This document shows, in pieces, positions 27,288 to 35,509 of a stretch of DNA of 64,000 bases. The position numbers and the translations under genes were made by a program. The DNA lies in assembly GCF_014197445.1 (NCBI RefSeq), contig NZ_JACIFO010000003.1, forward strand, positions 186,001-250,000, written 5' to 3'. Under the pieces are notes generated by a model. That model saw only the letters and a program-made list of their open reading frames with translations, ran no database searches and had not been told where the DNA came from. This stretch comes from Mesonia hippocampi. Its GTDB lineage: Bacteria; Bacteroidota; Bacteroidia; Flavobacteriales; Flavobacteriaceae. Each line of letters begins with the position of its first letter. Position 1 is the stretch's first letter.

Positions 27288-28535
27288 TTATTCGTCTCTT
27301 AAGGCTACAATAGGTTTAATTCTGGCCGCTCTTCTTGCTGGAAAAAAGCCAGCAATTCCTCCTGCTACAATAAGCACAATTACAGTGCTTAAAGCGACAT
27401 TAAAATTTACTGTAGGATTTACAATAAAATCTGTTTGAATGTATGGCCCTATTAATTCTAACAGCAACATGCTTGTTATTAATCCTAAAAAACCTGCAAT
27501 AGCGGTTACAAAAATAGATTCTTGCAAAACCATTCCTATAATAGAAATAGGACGAGCTCCTAGTGCTTTTCTAATTCCTATTTCTTTAGTGCGTTCTTTT
27601 ACGATAATCAGCATAATATTACTTACCCCTACTACGCCTGCAAATATTGTTGCTATCCCTACCCACCAAAAAAAGGTTTTTATAATAAATATTAGGTCAT
27701 AAATCTGTTTTGCGTGTTCTAGCGAGTTACTTACATTAATTGCACTTTCATCTTCTGGAGCTACAGTGTGTTTTTGCTTAAGCTGCTGTTCTATATTTTT
27801 AATAAAGCTTTGTGAGGTAGCTAAGGCTGCTTCAAAATTTTCTTCTTGAGGAAGCGTAAACGATAAATTATCTATATTATTCCCACCGCTAAATACTTGT
27901 TGAGTTGTTGATATGGGTAAAAACACCCTAGATTCCTCTCGTTCTCCTCCTGGATCTGTGTATACGCCTACTACTATAAAATTAATTCCGCTAATTTCTA
28001 TTCTTTCGCCCAGTACTTCTTCCTTATCTTTAAAAATATCTGTTTTTACCTTATTCCCAATAACGGCTACTTTTCTTTTATCTTGAAAATCTAGGTGATT
28101 GATAAATCTCCCATCCAACATTTCTGCATTTTCAAGAAATTGATAATCTGGTAAAACACCCTCTACCCTATAATTTCCCGATTCTTTTCCATAAGAAACT
28201 AAGCCTCCCCATATTCTATATAAAGGTGATTTATAAGCAAGCTGATCTGAGTATTTTTGTGCTGCTAAAGTATAGTCGCTATTTTTAAACTGAATTCTTC
28301 TATTAGGGTTTAAACCTTTATATTCTATGGCAGTTACTCCTGGCCAAATTGATATTCGGTTAGCGGCATCTCGCTGAAATTGCTTCTGAATTCCATTTTG
28401 CATTCCTTGCCCAAAACCCAATAGAATTACCATGATAAAAATTCCCGAGGCCACCGAAAGCCCTGTTAGAAAAGTACGCAATTTATTTTTACGTATAGTA
28501 TCAAATATTTCTTCCCAACGGTCTAAATCAAACAT
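27288..28535 (-). CDS. MacB-type ABC transporter permease (first of two)
   Basis: 415 residues, paralogous to the next gene. It shows RKNKLRTFLTGLSVASGIF in helix 1, a periplasmic MacB-PCD domain, and IVKERTKEIGIRKALGARPISI in the coupling loop. The C-terminus is GFFPARRAARIKPIVALRDE. Its start overlaps the ATPase gene by 8 nt, indicating translational coupling. No nucleotide-binding domain is fused to it. Confidence 0.94.
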   Translation of the reverse strand: MFDLDRWEEIFDTIRKNKLRTFLTGLSVASGIFIMVILLGFGQGMQNGIQKQFQRDAANRISIWPGVTAIEYKGLNPNRRIQFKNSDYTLAAQKYSDQLAYKSPLYRIWGGLVSYGKESGNYRVEGVLPDYQFLENAEMLDGRFINHLDFQDKRKVAVIGNKVKTDIFKDKEEVLGERIEISGINFIVVGVYTDPGGEREESRVFLPISTTQQVFSGGNNIDNLSFTLPQEENFEAALATSQSFIKNIEQQLKQKHTVAPEDESAINVSNSLEHAKQIYDLIFIIKTFFWWVGIATIFAGVVGVSNIMLIIVKERTKEIGIRKALGARPISIIGMVLQESIFVTAIAGFLGLITSMLLLELIGPYIQTDFIVNPTVNFNVALSTVIVLIVAGGIAGFFPARRAARIKPIVALRDE

Positions 28536-29229
28536 GTGCTAATGCCCTTACTTGTTTTACAGGTTTATCGTCGATAATTACACCATCTTTCAAGTGTACG
28601 ATGCGTTTTGTCATCTGCGCAATATCTTCCTCGTGAGTAACAATAAGGATGGTTTTTCCCTCATCGTTAATTTCTTGTATAAGGTTCATCACCTCATAAG
28701 AGGTTTTGGTATCCAAGGCTCCTGTAGGTTCATCTGCGAGCAACACCTTAGGCTCGCTCGCTAATGCCCTTGCAATGGCTACCCTTTGTTTTTGCCCGCC
28801 AGAAAGCTCGTTAGGTAAATGTGTTGCCCATTGTGCCAAGCCTACTTTTTCTAAGTAAGCATATGCACGCTCGGTGCGTTCTTTTTTCCCTATTCCTTGA
28901 TAATACAAAGGTAAAGCCACATTATCCAGGGCGGTTTTATAGTTTATTAAATTAAAAGATTGGAAGATAAATCCTAAAAATTTATTGCGATATTTTGCCG
29001 CAATTTTTTCGTTTAGATTTTTTATAGGAACATCATCAAGCGTATAAGAACCTTCGTCTGCTTCGTCCAACATTCCTAAAATGTTAAGCAATGTAGACTT
29101 TCCTGAGCCCGAAGAACCCATGATGGCAACAAGCTCGCCTTCTTTTACAGAAAAATCTATCCCTTTAAGAACGTGTAATGCATTAGTTCCCGTCCGGTAT
29201 GACTTGTGAAGATTTTTTATTTCTATCAT
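28528..29229 (-). CDS. MacB/LolD-type ABC transporter ATPase
   Basis: 233 residues. Walker A GSSGSGKST, Q-loop IFQSFNL, signature LSGGQKQRVAIARAL, Walker B VLLADEPTGALD and switch His in VTHE are all intact. It belongs to the LolCDE/MacB/FtsE group of ATPases that power mechanotransmission permeases. It is the first gene of the exporter operon. A short palindrome CTAAATTTAG lies just upstream, but no convincing promoter box was seen. Confidence 0.95.
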   Translation of the reverse strand: MIEIKNLHKSYRTGTNALHVLKGIDFSVKEGELVAIMGSSGSGKSTLLNILGMLDEADEGSYTLDDVPIKNLNEKIAAKYRNKFLGFIFQSFNLINYKTALDNVALPLYYQGIGKKERTERAYAYLEKVGLAQWATHLPNELSGGQKQRVAIARALASEPKVLLADEPTGALDTKTSYEVMNLIQEINDEGKTILIVTHEEDIAQMTKRIVHLKDGVIIDDKPVKQVRALAHV

Positions 29230-29321
29230 AACCTAAATTTAGTATACGCTATATTAATATGACTCTTTTATTATGGAATCGTTACAGCAATTTAGGCTTT
29301 TTTTAGCTTTTATATAAAAAG

Positions 29322-29555
29322 TCAGGCTTTTTTATTTCTCTTTTTCATTTCTCGCCATACAAAAATACCTAATCCTCCCATTAGCAAGTAAGGAAATATC
29401 ATGAGGTAAACAATTCCATCATTAATTGCTTCTGCTGCATTCCCATCGGCTTGTGTTTCTAAAACGGCTCTACACATTGCACATTGAGCCTGCGTTAATA
29501 AAGGTAAAAAACCTAAAACAACGAACAAGACACTTTTTTTTCCTATATTTCTCAT
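29322..29555 (-). CDS. Small membrane protein with periplasmic CxxC, oxidase-cluster associated
   Basis: 77 residues. The signal-like N-terminus MRNIGKKSVLFVVLGFLPLL is cut or retained before AQCAMCRAVLET, which holds a CxxC motif. One further membrane helix (about 48-68) and a basic cytoplasmic tail (MKKRNKKA) follow. It lies 16 nt after the DUF420 gene at the end of the oxidase-assembly group. Position and CxxC suggest a copper- or thiol-linked assembly role, but this is inference. Not recognised as a named family. Confidence 0.8.
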   Translation of the reverse strand: MRNIGKKSVLFVVLGFLPLLTQAQCAMCRAVLETQADGNAAEAINDGIVYLMIFPYLLMGGLGIFVWREMKKRNKKA

Positions 29556-29571
29556 AATTATTATAGTTATA

Positions 29572-30099
29572 TTAATAATAAGGCACCATAAACACGTAAA
29601 CCAAAACCCCTGTTATAGCCACATAAAGCCATACAGGAAAAGTGTATTTTGCTATTTTTTTATGTTTAGCATACTCCTTTGTTAACCCCCTATACATGGT
29701 AAAAAGTACCAAAGGTACAATAACTGCCGAAAGCACGATATGAGTAATTAATATAAAGAAATATAAATAACGTAAAAAGCCTTCTCCGCCGTAAGGTACA
29801 GGCGGGTTACTAATTTTTGACAACACATAACTTACCAAAAACACCGATGAAAGCACAAAGGCCGTTATCATGGCATATTTATGTTGGTTTGGCTTATTGT
29901 TTTTTATAAGAAAAAAACCCAACAGTAACAATACTGCTGTAGAACCATTTAAAACAGCATGAAAAAAGGGAAATGTTCCTACTTCTAATCCTAGTAAATC
30001 ATATCGTTCAGGTAGGTACATAAGCACCAAAACAACAAGCGGAATTAAAATAGAAAGGGTAATAATTACCGGAACTGCAGTGCGGTCTGTTTTAGCCAT
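29572..30099 (-). CDS. DUF420-family membrane protein, likely cytochrome oxidase assembly
   Basis: 175 residues with five predicted helices. It fits the DUF420 pattern: FFHAVLNGSTAVLLLLGF, then NQHKYAMITAF, and THIVLSAVIVPLVLFTMYRGL with the conserved histidines. DUF420 relatives such as YozB/CtaM have been tied to aa3 oxidase function in Firmicutes, as I recall. Here it overlaps the SCO gene by 8 nt, within an oxidase gene group, which agrees. The exact step is unknown. Confidence 0.88.
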   Translation of the reverse strand: MAKTDRTAVPVIITLSILIPLVVLVLMYLPERYDLLGLEVGTFPFFHAVLNGSTAVLLLLGFFLIKNNKPNQHKYAMITAFVLSSVFLVSYVLSKISNPPVPYGGEGFLRYLYFFILITHIVLSAVIVPLVLFTMYRGLTKEYAKHKKIAKYTFPVWLYVAITGVLVYVFMVPYY

Positions 30100-30790
30100 T
30101 TTTAAGTAATTTTTTTATATCTTCTTTTAGTAATGTTAAATCATCTTCCTCTAGCCCATTATAGAAAATAATTGGATTCCCAAACTGATCGCGACGAGAG
30201 CGTATAAAACCTTCCTGATCTACCAAGGCAAAATAACCCGAATGCTCAAAGTTTCCTGGAGCATTTTCGCTATAGGCTGCATACAGGTTAAAGCCTTTAT
30301 TGGCAAGTTCTATAATCTCAGACTGATTTCCTGTAAGCATGTGCCAATTAGGGTTGCTTACTCCATACTTTTCAGCATAAGCTTTTAAAACTTCTGGAGT
30401 ATCATGGTCTGCGTTGATAGAAAATGAGGCTATTCCAAAATTTTCGGTATTGTTGATTTCCTTTTGTATAGCTACCATATTTTTATTCATAATAGGGCAA
30501 ATGGTAGGGCAAGTAGTAAAGAAAAATTCTACTACATATACTTTACCTAAATAGGTTTTATTGCTAACGGTATCCTTATGCTGATTTATCAATTCAAAAG
30601 ATGGTACTTTTTTAGGTTCGCCATGTATTTCTATATAGGCTAGCTCTTCTGAAGCCGTTTGAGACCTATTAAGCCTGTCGGATTTTACTACTTTATCGTG
30701 CGCTAAGGTATCTACGATTTTAGGAATAAATAATATCCCAAATACTAGAATTACAATGGTTAACCCTATATAAGAATATTTACGTTTCAT
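30092..30790 (-). CDS. SCO1/SenC-family copper chaperone for CuA assembly
   Basis: 232 residues. An N-terminal anchor helix (about 7-24) is followed by a thioredoxin-like domain with the copper ligands in TTCPTICPIM (Cys94, Cys98) and His183 (FEHSGY). SCO proteins deliver or reduce copper for the CuA site of oxidase subunit II. CoxB, 22 kb away, is the likely client. The gene is adjacent (1-nt spacing) to a SCO-like gene lacking these ligands, and overlaps the DUF420 gene. Confidence 0.95.
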   Translation of the reverse strand: MKRKYSYIGLTIVILVFGILFIPKIVDTLAHDKVVKSDRLNRSQTASEELAYIEIHGEPKKVPSFELINQHKDTVSNKTYLGKVYVVEFFFTTCPTICPIMNKNMVAIQKEINNTENFGIASFSINADHDTPEVLKAYAEKYGVSNPNWHMLTGNQSEIIELANKGFNLYAAYSENAPGNFEHSGYFALVDQEGFIRSRRDQFGNPIIFYNGLEEDDLTLLKEDIKKLLKNG

Positions 30791-31441
30791 TTACTCTGAC
30801 TTGTTTTTGTTATACTTCTTTAATGCCAACCTGTATTCTGCAAGAATTACACGTACATCATCTGCCATTTTATTAGATAGAATTGCTACAGAGCGTGTAT
30901 CATATCCGTAAAGCTTACCATCGGCAACGTCTTCATCATCTATACGCCCTCTTAACTTTCGTTCTTTATCGATGATATAAACAAAAGGAGTGGTATAATA
31001 ATCATCTAATGTTTGGGTAGTTTGCAAGCTATTAAATACAGCTTCTATCGCTTTTTCTGTACCAAAACCTACCTTCCAATTTTTTATGTTTGTTGTGGTT
31101 GCTAATTCATCTAACAGCTTTTTCACTGCTATTTTTTGACTTGTATCGGCAAGAAAAATAAATTGAAAATCTACAAACTCATGGTTTTTATCGTAAATTT
31201 TTTCGGTAAGGTTAAACGCGTTTCCTTCTAGGGCGTCAACATTTTTCCCAAAAAAACCTAATACGGTAATTTTGTTGGTTAATGTTATTGGCTTTCCATC
31301 TAAGGTGGCAAATTCAGAAAGTTCAGAAATGTTTTCTGTCAACACAGGAAGTTTAGCAAAATTATTTACACCTGAGGAGAAAAACAAATATGCTAAAATA
31401 GGAAGTGCAAATAAGGAGAATAATACGGCTATTTTTTTCAT
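30791..31441 (-). CDS. SCO-like thioredoxin-fold protein lacking the copper motif
   Basis: 216 residues with one N-terminal anchor helix (about 4-20). The body has thioredoxin-fold features: LTNKITVLGFFG where SCO has its CxxxC strand, and TTPFVYIIDKERKLRGRID, which matches the SCO VYLVDxxGxIRG strand. No cysteine occurs anywhere in the translation. It is immediately upstream of the true SCO gene. It may be a scaffold or redox-inert partner in CuA assembly. The relation to SCO is inference from fold pattern and position. Confidence 0.75.
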   Translation of the reverse strand: MKKIAVLFSLFALPILAYLFFSSGVNNFAKLPVLTENISELSEFATLDGKPITLTNKITVLGFFGKNVDALEGNAFNLTEKIYDKNHEFVDFQFIFLADTSQKIAVKKLLDELATTTNIKNWKVGFGTEKAIEAVFNSLQTTQTLDDYYTTPFVYIIDKERKLRGRIDDEDVADGKLYGYDTRSVAILSNKMADDVRVILAEYRLALKKYNKNKSE

Positions 31442-31494
31442 GTATGCTTTTTAAATTATTCTGCTGTTAAGCTAAAAATAAAACTATACAAAAA

Positions 31495-31528
31495 TAAAAA
31501 AGACGGTTTGAATAAACCGCCTTTTTAA
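31495..31528 (-). terminator. Terminator-like hairpin after oxidase subunit IV
   Basis: The hairpin AAAGACGGTTT-GAAT-AAACCGCCTTTTT (one mismatch) lies between the subunit IV gene and the SCO-like gene. It would divide the structural oxidase genes from the assembly genes on the minus strand. Confidence 0.75.
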
Positions 31529-31543
31529 TGTTTTTAACTTATC

Positions 31544-31903
31544 TTAGAATTTCCACTGAATATAGCCATCTTTATAGACATTGAAAATATAAGTACCTTC
31601 ATCTAACAGTATAAAAGTAAGATAACATACAAGGAATACAACCGTCCATACTACAGAACGTCTTAAACCTTTTGTTTCGTGCTCCATGTGCATAAAAGAC
31701 CATACAATATAATAGGCTTTTGCAATGGTTAGGATAATAAATATCCAGTTAAGCAAGTGCATAGTTAAAAATGAGGTATTTATTAAAACTTCTGGTCTAA
31801 AAATACCAAGCACTACTTCTACGAGAGTAATTACAGATAAGATTACAAATACAGTCCAAATTCTTTTTACTGCATTAGTTGAATGTGATGCGTCTTGTGC
31901 CAT
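31544..31903 (-). CDS. Cytochrome c oxidase subunit IV (COX4_pro family)
   Basis: 119 residues with three helices. It fits the bacterial subunit IV pattern: RIWTVFVILSVITLVEVVLG, LNWIFIILTIAKAYYIVWSFMHMEHE, and a third helix before LLDEGTYIFN. The AKAYYIVWSFMHM block is typical of the family. It is a small stabilising subunit of the aa3-type complex. 20 nt downstream of the subunit III gene. Confidence 0.9.
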   Translation of the reverse strand: MAQDASHSTNAVKRIWTVFVILSVITLVEVVLGIFRPEVLINTSFLTMHLLNWIFIILTIAKAYYIVWSFMHMEHETKGLRRSVVWTVVFLVCYLTFILLDEGTYIFNVYKDGYIQWKF

Positions 31904-31923
31904 TTCTTATTGCTTTTATATTT

Positions 31924-32913
31924 TTAAACTAAGTAGAAGAAAGTAAATACAAATACCCACACTAAATCTACAAAGTGCCAGTAAAGCCCAACTTTTTCTA
32001 CCATTTCGTAACTTTTTCTTCTTTCGTAAGTTCCTATAAGTACATTGAAGAAGATAATAATATTAATTACTACCCCAGTGAATACGTGAAACCCATGAAA
32101 TCCTGTAATAAAGAAAAAGAAATCTGCAAATAGCGGATGTCCATATTCATTACGTGTAAGGTTTGCACCTTCTACAACTAGGTTTGCTTGATTGTTCATC
32201 ACCGCTAAAGATTCTTCTCTAGAGAGTACAACTTTACCGCCTTCTTCTGCATTATTTTGCAAACGCACCAATATATTGTCATTTTTTGTAAATCCTGCTT
32301 TAACTTCTTCTAAAGAAAATGAAGGATTCGGTCTTTCATCAGCTGCATACCACAATCCGTTTGAAGCTTCGTGCGCTTCACGAACAACAGGCAACGGCTG
32401 AGCAAAATCTGCTAATGCTACTCGTTTCCCTTCTGTATTTACAAATTGAATAATTCTTCCTCCTCTGGTTTCTACAGCACCGTAGGTACCTTTTATAAAG
32501 TTTTTCCATTCCCAAGCCTGAGAGCCTAAAAATATTATCCCTCCAACAACGGTAAGGAACATGTATAGTGTAACCTTTTTCTTATTCATCTCGTGCCCAG
32601 CATTTACTGCCAACACCATAGTTACCGATGAAAATATTAAGATAAAAGTCATCAATGCCACATAATACATAGGTGCATCTACTCCATGTAAAAATGGGAA
32701 GTGGTTAAACACTTCGTCGGCAATTGGCCAAGCATCTAAAAATTTAAATCTTGAAAAACCGTAAGCCGCTAAAAACGCTGAAAATGTTAAGGTATCTGAG
32801 GTGATAAAAAACCACATCATTAGCTTACCATAGCTAGCTTTTAATGGAGAAGAGTTGTGACCCCCACCCCATACTTTTCCTTCTGTTCCTGTTTTTTCAA
32901 CAGTAGCTTCCAT
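31924..32913 (-). CDS. Cytochrome c oxidase subunit III with large soluble insert
   Basis: 329 residues. Seven-helix subunit III fold: KLMMWFFITSDTLTFSAFLAAYG, then AMAVNAGHEMNKKK-like loops, and FFITGFHGFHVFTGVVINI with LYWHFVDLVWVFVFTFFYLV at the C-terminus. Between helices, roughly residues 135-255, there is a polar segment of about 120 residues absent from typical subunit III (about 200-260 residues). It is a tandem paralogue of the 193-residue subunit III gene, 45 nt upstream. Confidence 0.93.
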   Translation of the reverse strand: MEATVEKTGTEGKVWGGGHNSSPLKASYGKLMMWFFITSDTLTFSAFLAAYGFSRFKFLDAWPIADEVFNHFPFLHGVDAPMYYVALMTFILIFSSVTMVLAVNAGHEMNKKKVTLYMFLTVVGGIIFLGSQAWEWKNFIKGTYGAVETRGGRIIQFVNTEGKRVALADFAQPLPVVREAHEASNGLWYAADERPNPSFSLEEVKAGFTKNDNILVRLQNNAEEGGKVVLSREESLAVMNNQANLVVEGANLTRNEYGHPLFADFFFFITGFHGFHVFTGVVINIIIFFNVLIGTYERRKSYEMVEKVGLYWHFVDLVWVFVFTFFYLV

Positions 32914-32940
32914 AGAATGAAATTAATGTTAAATATTACG

Positions 32941-32948
32941 CAAAAATA
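32941..32948 (-). promoter_or_regulatory. Possible -7 box before the long subunit III gene
   Basis: The minus strand reads TATTTTTG, 27 nt before the ATG at 32913. No -33 match, so this is weak. It could give internal transcription within the oxidase operon. Confidence 0.25.
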
Positions 32949-32958
32949 GATAATTTTA

Positions 32959-33540
32959 TTATCTTAAGAAATATAAAAATAAAAACAAATATATCCAGAG
33001 AATGTCCACAAAATGCCAAAAAGTAGCACCAAGCTCTATACCAAGCATTTGACCGGGATAATATCGTTGTTTAAAATGATTATAAATTACAACCAGCAAA
33101 ACAATAATTCCAGCAAATACGTGGACTAAGTGTGTAAAAATAATTAAATAATAAAACGAAACATTAATCACACTTGTACTTCCTGCAGGAAAAAGCCCTT
33201 GATTTATAAATTGCTGAAAACCTACAAATTGCAATATAACAAACACCAAACCTAATATTAAGGTCGCGATTAACATTTTGCTCGCCAAGCTTCTATTGCT
33301 CTTCAGCAAAGCTTTTTTTGCTAAAATAAAGGTAACGCTACTTAAAACAATAAATAACGTACTCCAAAGAAAAGCATCTGGCAAAACTACATCCTCTGGC
33401 CAGTCTGGTCTATTTTTACTAACTACATAAGCACTTGTTAGTCCCGCAAACATCATTGCCATACTAACTATGGCAAACCATAGCATCATTTTTTTCGAGC
33501 GTTTTATCTTTTCAGGCTCGGTTCCTTTAGTTAAATCCAT
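32959..33540 (-). CDS. Cytochrome c oxidase subunit III (short form)
   Basis: 193 residues with five predicted helices. KKMMLWFAIVSMAMMFAGLTSAYVV opens the protein. IIFTHLVHVFAGIIVLLVVIYN and GATFWHFVDILWIYLFLFLYF are the subunit III heme-copper oxidase blocks. It overlaps the ctaB 3' end by 10 nt and is therefore coupled to it. With the next gene it forms a subunit III pair, a usual arrangement in flavobacterial oxidases. Confidence 0.93.
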   Translation of the reverse strand: MDLTKGTEPEKIKRSKKMMLWFAIVSMAMMFAGLTSAYVVSKNRPDWPEDVVLPDAFLWSTLFIVLSSVTFILAKKALLKSNRSLASKMLIATLILGLVFVILQFVGFQQFINQGLFPAGSTSVINVSFYYLIIFTHLVHVFAGIIVLLVVIYNHFKQRYYPGQMLGIELGATFWHFVDILWIYLFLFLYFLR

Positions 33541-34409
33541 ATTCTTATATATTTATCGGCTACATAAATTATTTGTAAAAGTGTTATATACGATACACTT
33601 GCAAACATAAGTTGTTTTGCCGTTGCTTCATCTTTATTTCTAAATAGTTTTATTGCATAAAACAGCATAAGTAATCCTAACAAGAAAATAATAATTGCCG
33701 AAACTACCGAAAGTTTTAAATCGCCTGTAACCCCCAACACTGGTACTACCGAAACAATAATTGTCCAAATACAATATAATATTATCTGAATGGCCGTACC
33801 TATATCTCTTTTTCCTGTAGGGAGCATAAAAAAGCCTCCGCGCTCATAATCGTCATACAACCACCAACCTAAGGCCCAAAAATGAGGGAATTGCCAAAAA
33901 AATTGTATCATAAAAAGTGTTCCTGCCTCTATCCCAAAATTATTTGTTGCGGCAACCCAGCCCAACATAAAAGGAATAGCCCCAGGAAAAGCTCCTACAA
34001 ATACCGACAAAGGCGTAACTCTTTTTAACGGCGTATAAACAGCTACGTACAACAGGATAGATAAACCTCCAAAAAATGCCGTTTTAGGGTTTATCATGTA
34101 CAACACCAACAGCCCTAACAAGCTAAGTAAAATAGCCAAAAATAAAGCTGAAGTTGGTTTTATTCTACCAGAAGGTAACGGACGATTTTTTGTGCGATGC
34201 ATTAGCGCATCTGTATTTTTCTCTATGATTTGATTAAATACATTAGATGCACCAACCATAAAGTACCCGCCTATAGCAAGCAACAATACAACAAAGAAAT
34301 CTATTTGTGGGGCGCCTAAAAAATATCCTGCTACCGAAGAAAAAACCACACTTACTGCTAAGCGCATTTTTGTAATTTCTTTAAAGTTTTCTATATATTG
34401 CTGTAGCAC
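33531..34409 (-). CDS. ctaB: Protoheme IX farnesyltransferase (haem O synthase)
   Basis: Converts haem B to haem O for the oxidase. Polytopic UbiA-type protein with the two Asp-rich motifs ASNVFNQIIEKNTDALMHRT (N..D..D) and YDDYERGG. The frame is open to a TTG at 34484 (317 residues), but those extra 25 codons run through a consensus promoter (boxes at 34456-34485). I therefore prefer the GTG at 34409, giving 292 residues, beginning LQQYIENFKEITKMRLAVS after fMet. First gene of the oxidase operon. Confidence 0.93.
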   Translation of the reverse strand: MLQQYIENFKEITKMRLAVSVVFSSVAGYFLGAPQIDFFVVLLLAIGGYFMVGASNVFNQIIEKNTDALMHRTKNRPLPSGRIKPTSALFLAILLSLLGLLVLYMINPKTAFFGGLSILLYVAVYTPLKRVTPLSVFVGAFPGAIPFMLGWVAATNNFGIEAGTLFMIQFFWQFPHFWALGWWLYDDYERGGFFMLPTGKRDIGTAIQIILYCIWTIIVSVVPVLGVTGDLKLSVVSAIIIFLLGLLMLFYAIKLFRNKDEATAKQLMFASVSYITLLQIIYVADKYIRIWI

Positions 34410-34455
34410 TATGCCTAAAATTTCTATTGACTTAGTCGATATTTTTTTCGAACAG

Positions 34456-34485
34456 CAAAGATACTTCAAAAAGCTAAATTTCAAA
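34456..34485 (-). promoter_or_regulatory. Canonical promoter for the ctaB-cox operon
   Basis: On the minus strand a -33 TTTG (plus 34482-34485), an 18-nt spacer and a -7 TATCTTTG (plus 34456-34463) match the Bacteroidota consensus. The predicted start of transcription is near 34450, about 40 nt before the GTG chosen for ctaB. Confidence 0.65.
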
Positions 34486-34615
34486 CTTATTAACTCGTTA
34501 AAAATGCTAAAATATAAATGGCTAGGTTTATGCTAAATAAAATATCTTTAAACAATAAAAAAGAAATCTACTCAATCTGCAATCAACTATTAGCTAGTCA
34601 CTCAACTGATAAAAA

Positions 34616-34642
34616 AATAAAGCCGCTTAAAACGGCTTATAT
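34616..34642 (-). terminator. Hairpin with T-run downstream of the RlaP-like gene
   Basis: Minus strand: AAGCCG-TTTTAAG-CGGCTT followed by TATTTTTTT. It is 67 nt beyond the nucleotidyltransferase stop and upstream of the ctaB promoter. It may be the native terminator of the tonB side, displaced by the insertion, or belong to the inserted gene. Confidence 0.6.
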
Positions 34643-34708
34643 AAAATTAACTTAAGTAAAGTTATAAGGTTTGTGTAGCGGTTACCATCTTTATTGGAAA
34701 ATCACTTT

Positions 34709-35509
34709 TTATTTCCAAACCTCGTTTAATGTTTCTCTGAAAAGCTTGTCAAGCTTTTCAGTTTCTGGTTTGAAATTTTTATTATAATCTTCTACTTTCT
34801 TTTCAAAGTGTTCAATTTGCTTTTCAACAAATTCATTAATTATATCAATTCGAGGTTCTTTGTCAAGTTCCTCTCCTGATTTTTTTCGATCCAATAAATT
34901 CTCAATTTCTTTTTTCAATTCAGGATTCTCAACTTGAGTATTTATAAGTTTTTCAAATTCCATTGGTGCCATTGTTCCCATAGATTCAATCCATTTACAA
35001 GCTAATATTGGTCTTAAAACATAAAAGTATTTTTTAACTCTTACTAAATCAGTTTGTAAATAGTCTCGATAATTTCCTTTTGCCATATGCAAATAATGAT
35101 AAGTACAAGACTTTGGATTAAAATAATATTTGGTCAATTCACGCATTTTTTCCGCTGTCGAATATTGTTCTAAATAGATAAAAGGACTTCTCAACCATTC
35201 TAATAAAGGTGGATTTGACTTTCTAAATAATTTTAGAGTTTTTCTTAATTCCCAACCTGCAAAATCTAAATCATTTGGCAACATTACTTCCATATTATCC
35301 TTTCTGTCATCAATGGATAAATACCAATTCGGATTTTGAATATATAAGAATCTCACATCCCAATCACTATCAGTTGAAGCAAACCCCCAAGCTCTACTTC
35401 CAGATTCAACAGCATACAGAATCTGAATTCCCTTTTCTTTTTCAATTCTTTTTAACTCACTTTTTATTTCTTTAATCAATTTTCTCGTTTTTTTTGGTAT
35501 GACGTACAA
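34709..35509 (-). CDS. RlaP/YcgL-type predicted nucleotidyltransferase (PF10127-like)
   Basis: 266 residues if started at the TTG at 35509; no in-frame ATG lies near the N-terminus. The active-site pattern ESGSRAWGFASTDSDWDVRFLYI (GS at 37-38, D49 and D51) is the hallmark of this nucleotidyltransferase family. It is linked in some genomes to RNA repair and found on phages and mobile elements. The C-terminal half is helical and charged. It is an orphan between ctaB and tonB, divergent from an unknown gene across an attC-like palindrome. The TTG lies 8 nt from that palindrome, so initiation is uncertain. Confidence 0.82.
   Translation of the reverse strand: MYVIPKKTRKLIKEIKSELKRIEKEKGIQILYAVESGSRAWGFASTDSDWDVRFLYIQNPNWYLSIDDRKDNMEVMLPNDLDFAGWELRKTLKLFRKSNPPLLEWLRSPFIYLEQYSTAEKMRELTKYYFNPKSCTYHYLHMAKGNYRDYLQTDLVRVKKYFYVLRPILACKWIESMGTMAPMEFEKLINTQVENPELKKEIENLLDRKKSGEELDKEPRIDIINEFVEKQIEHFEKKVEDYNKNFKPETEKLDKLFRETLNEVWK

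Noticed and set aside
26021-28535. Tandem permeases as a recent duplication
   Set aside because: They align only in the conserved loops and helices; divergence is high, and such pairs are common in Bacteroidota exporters.
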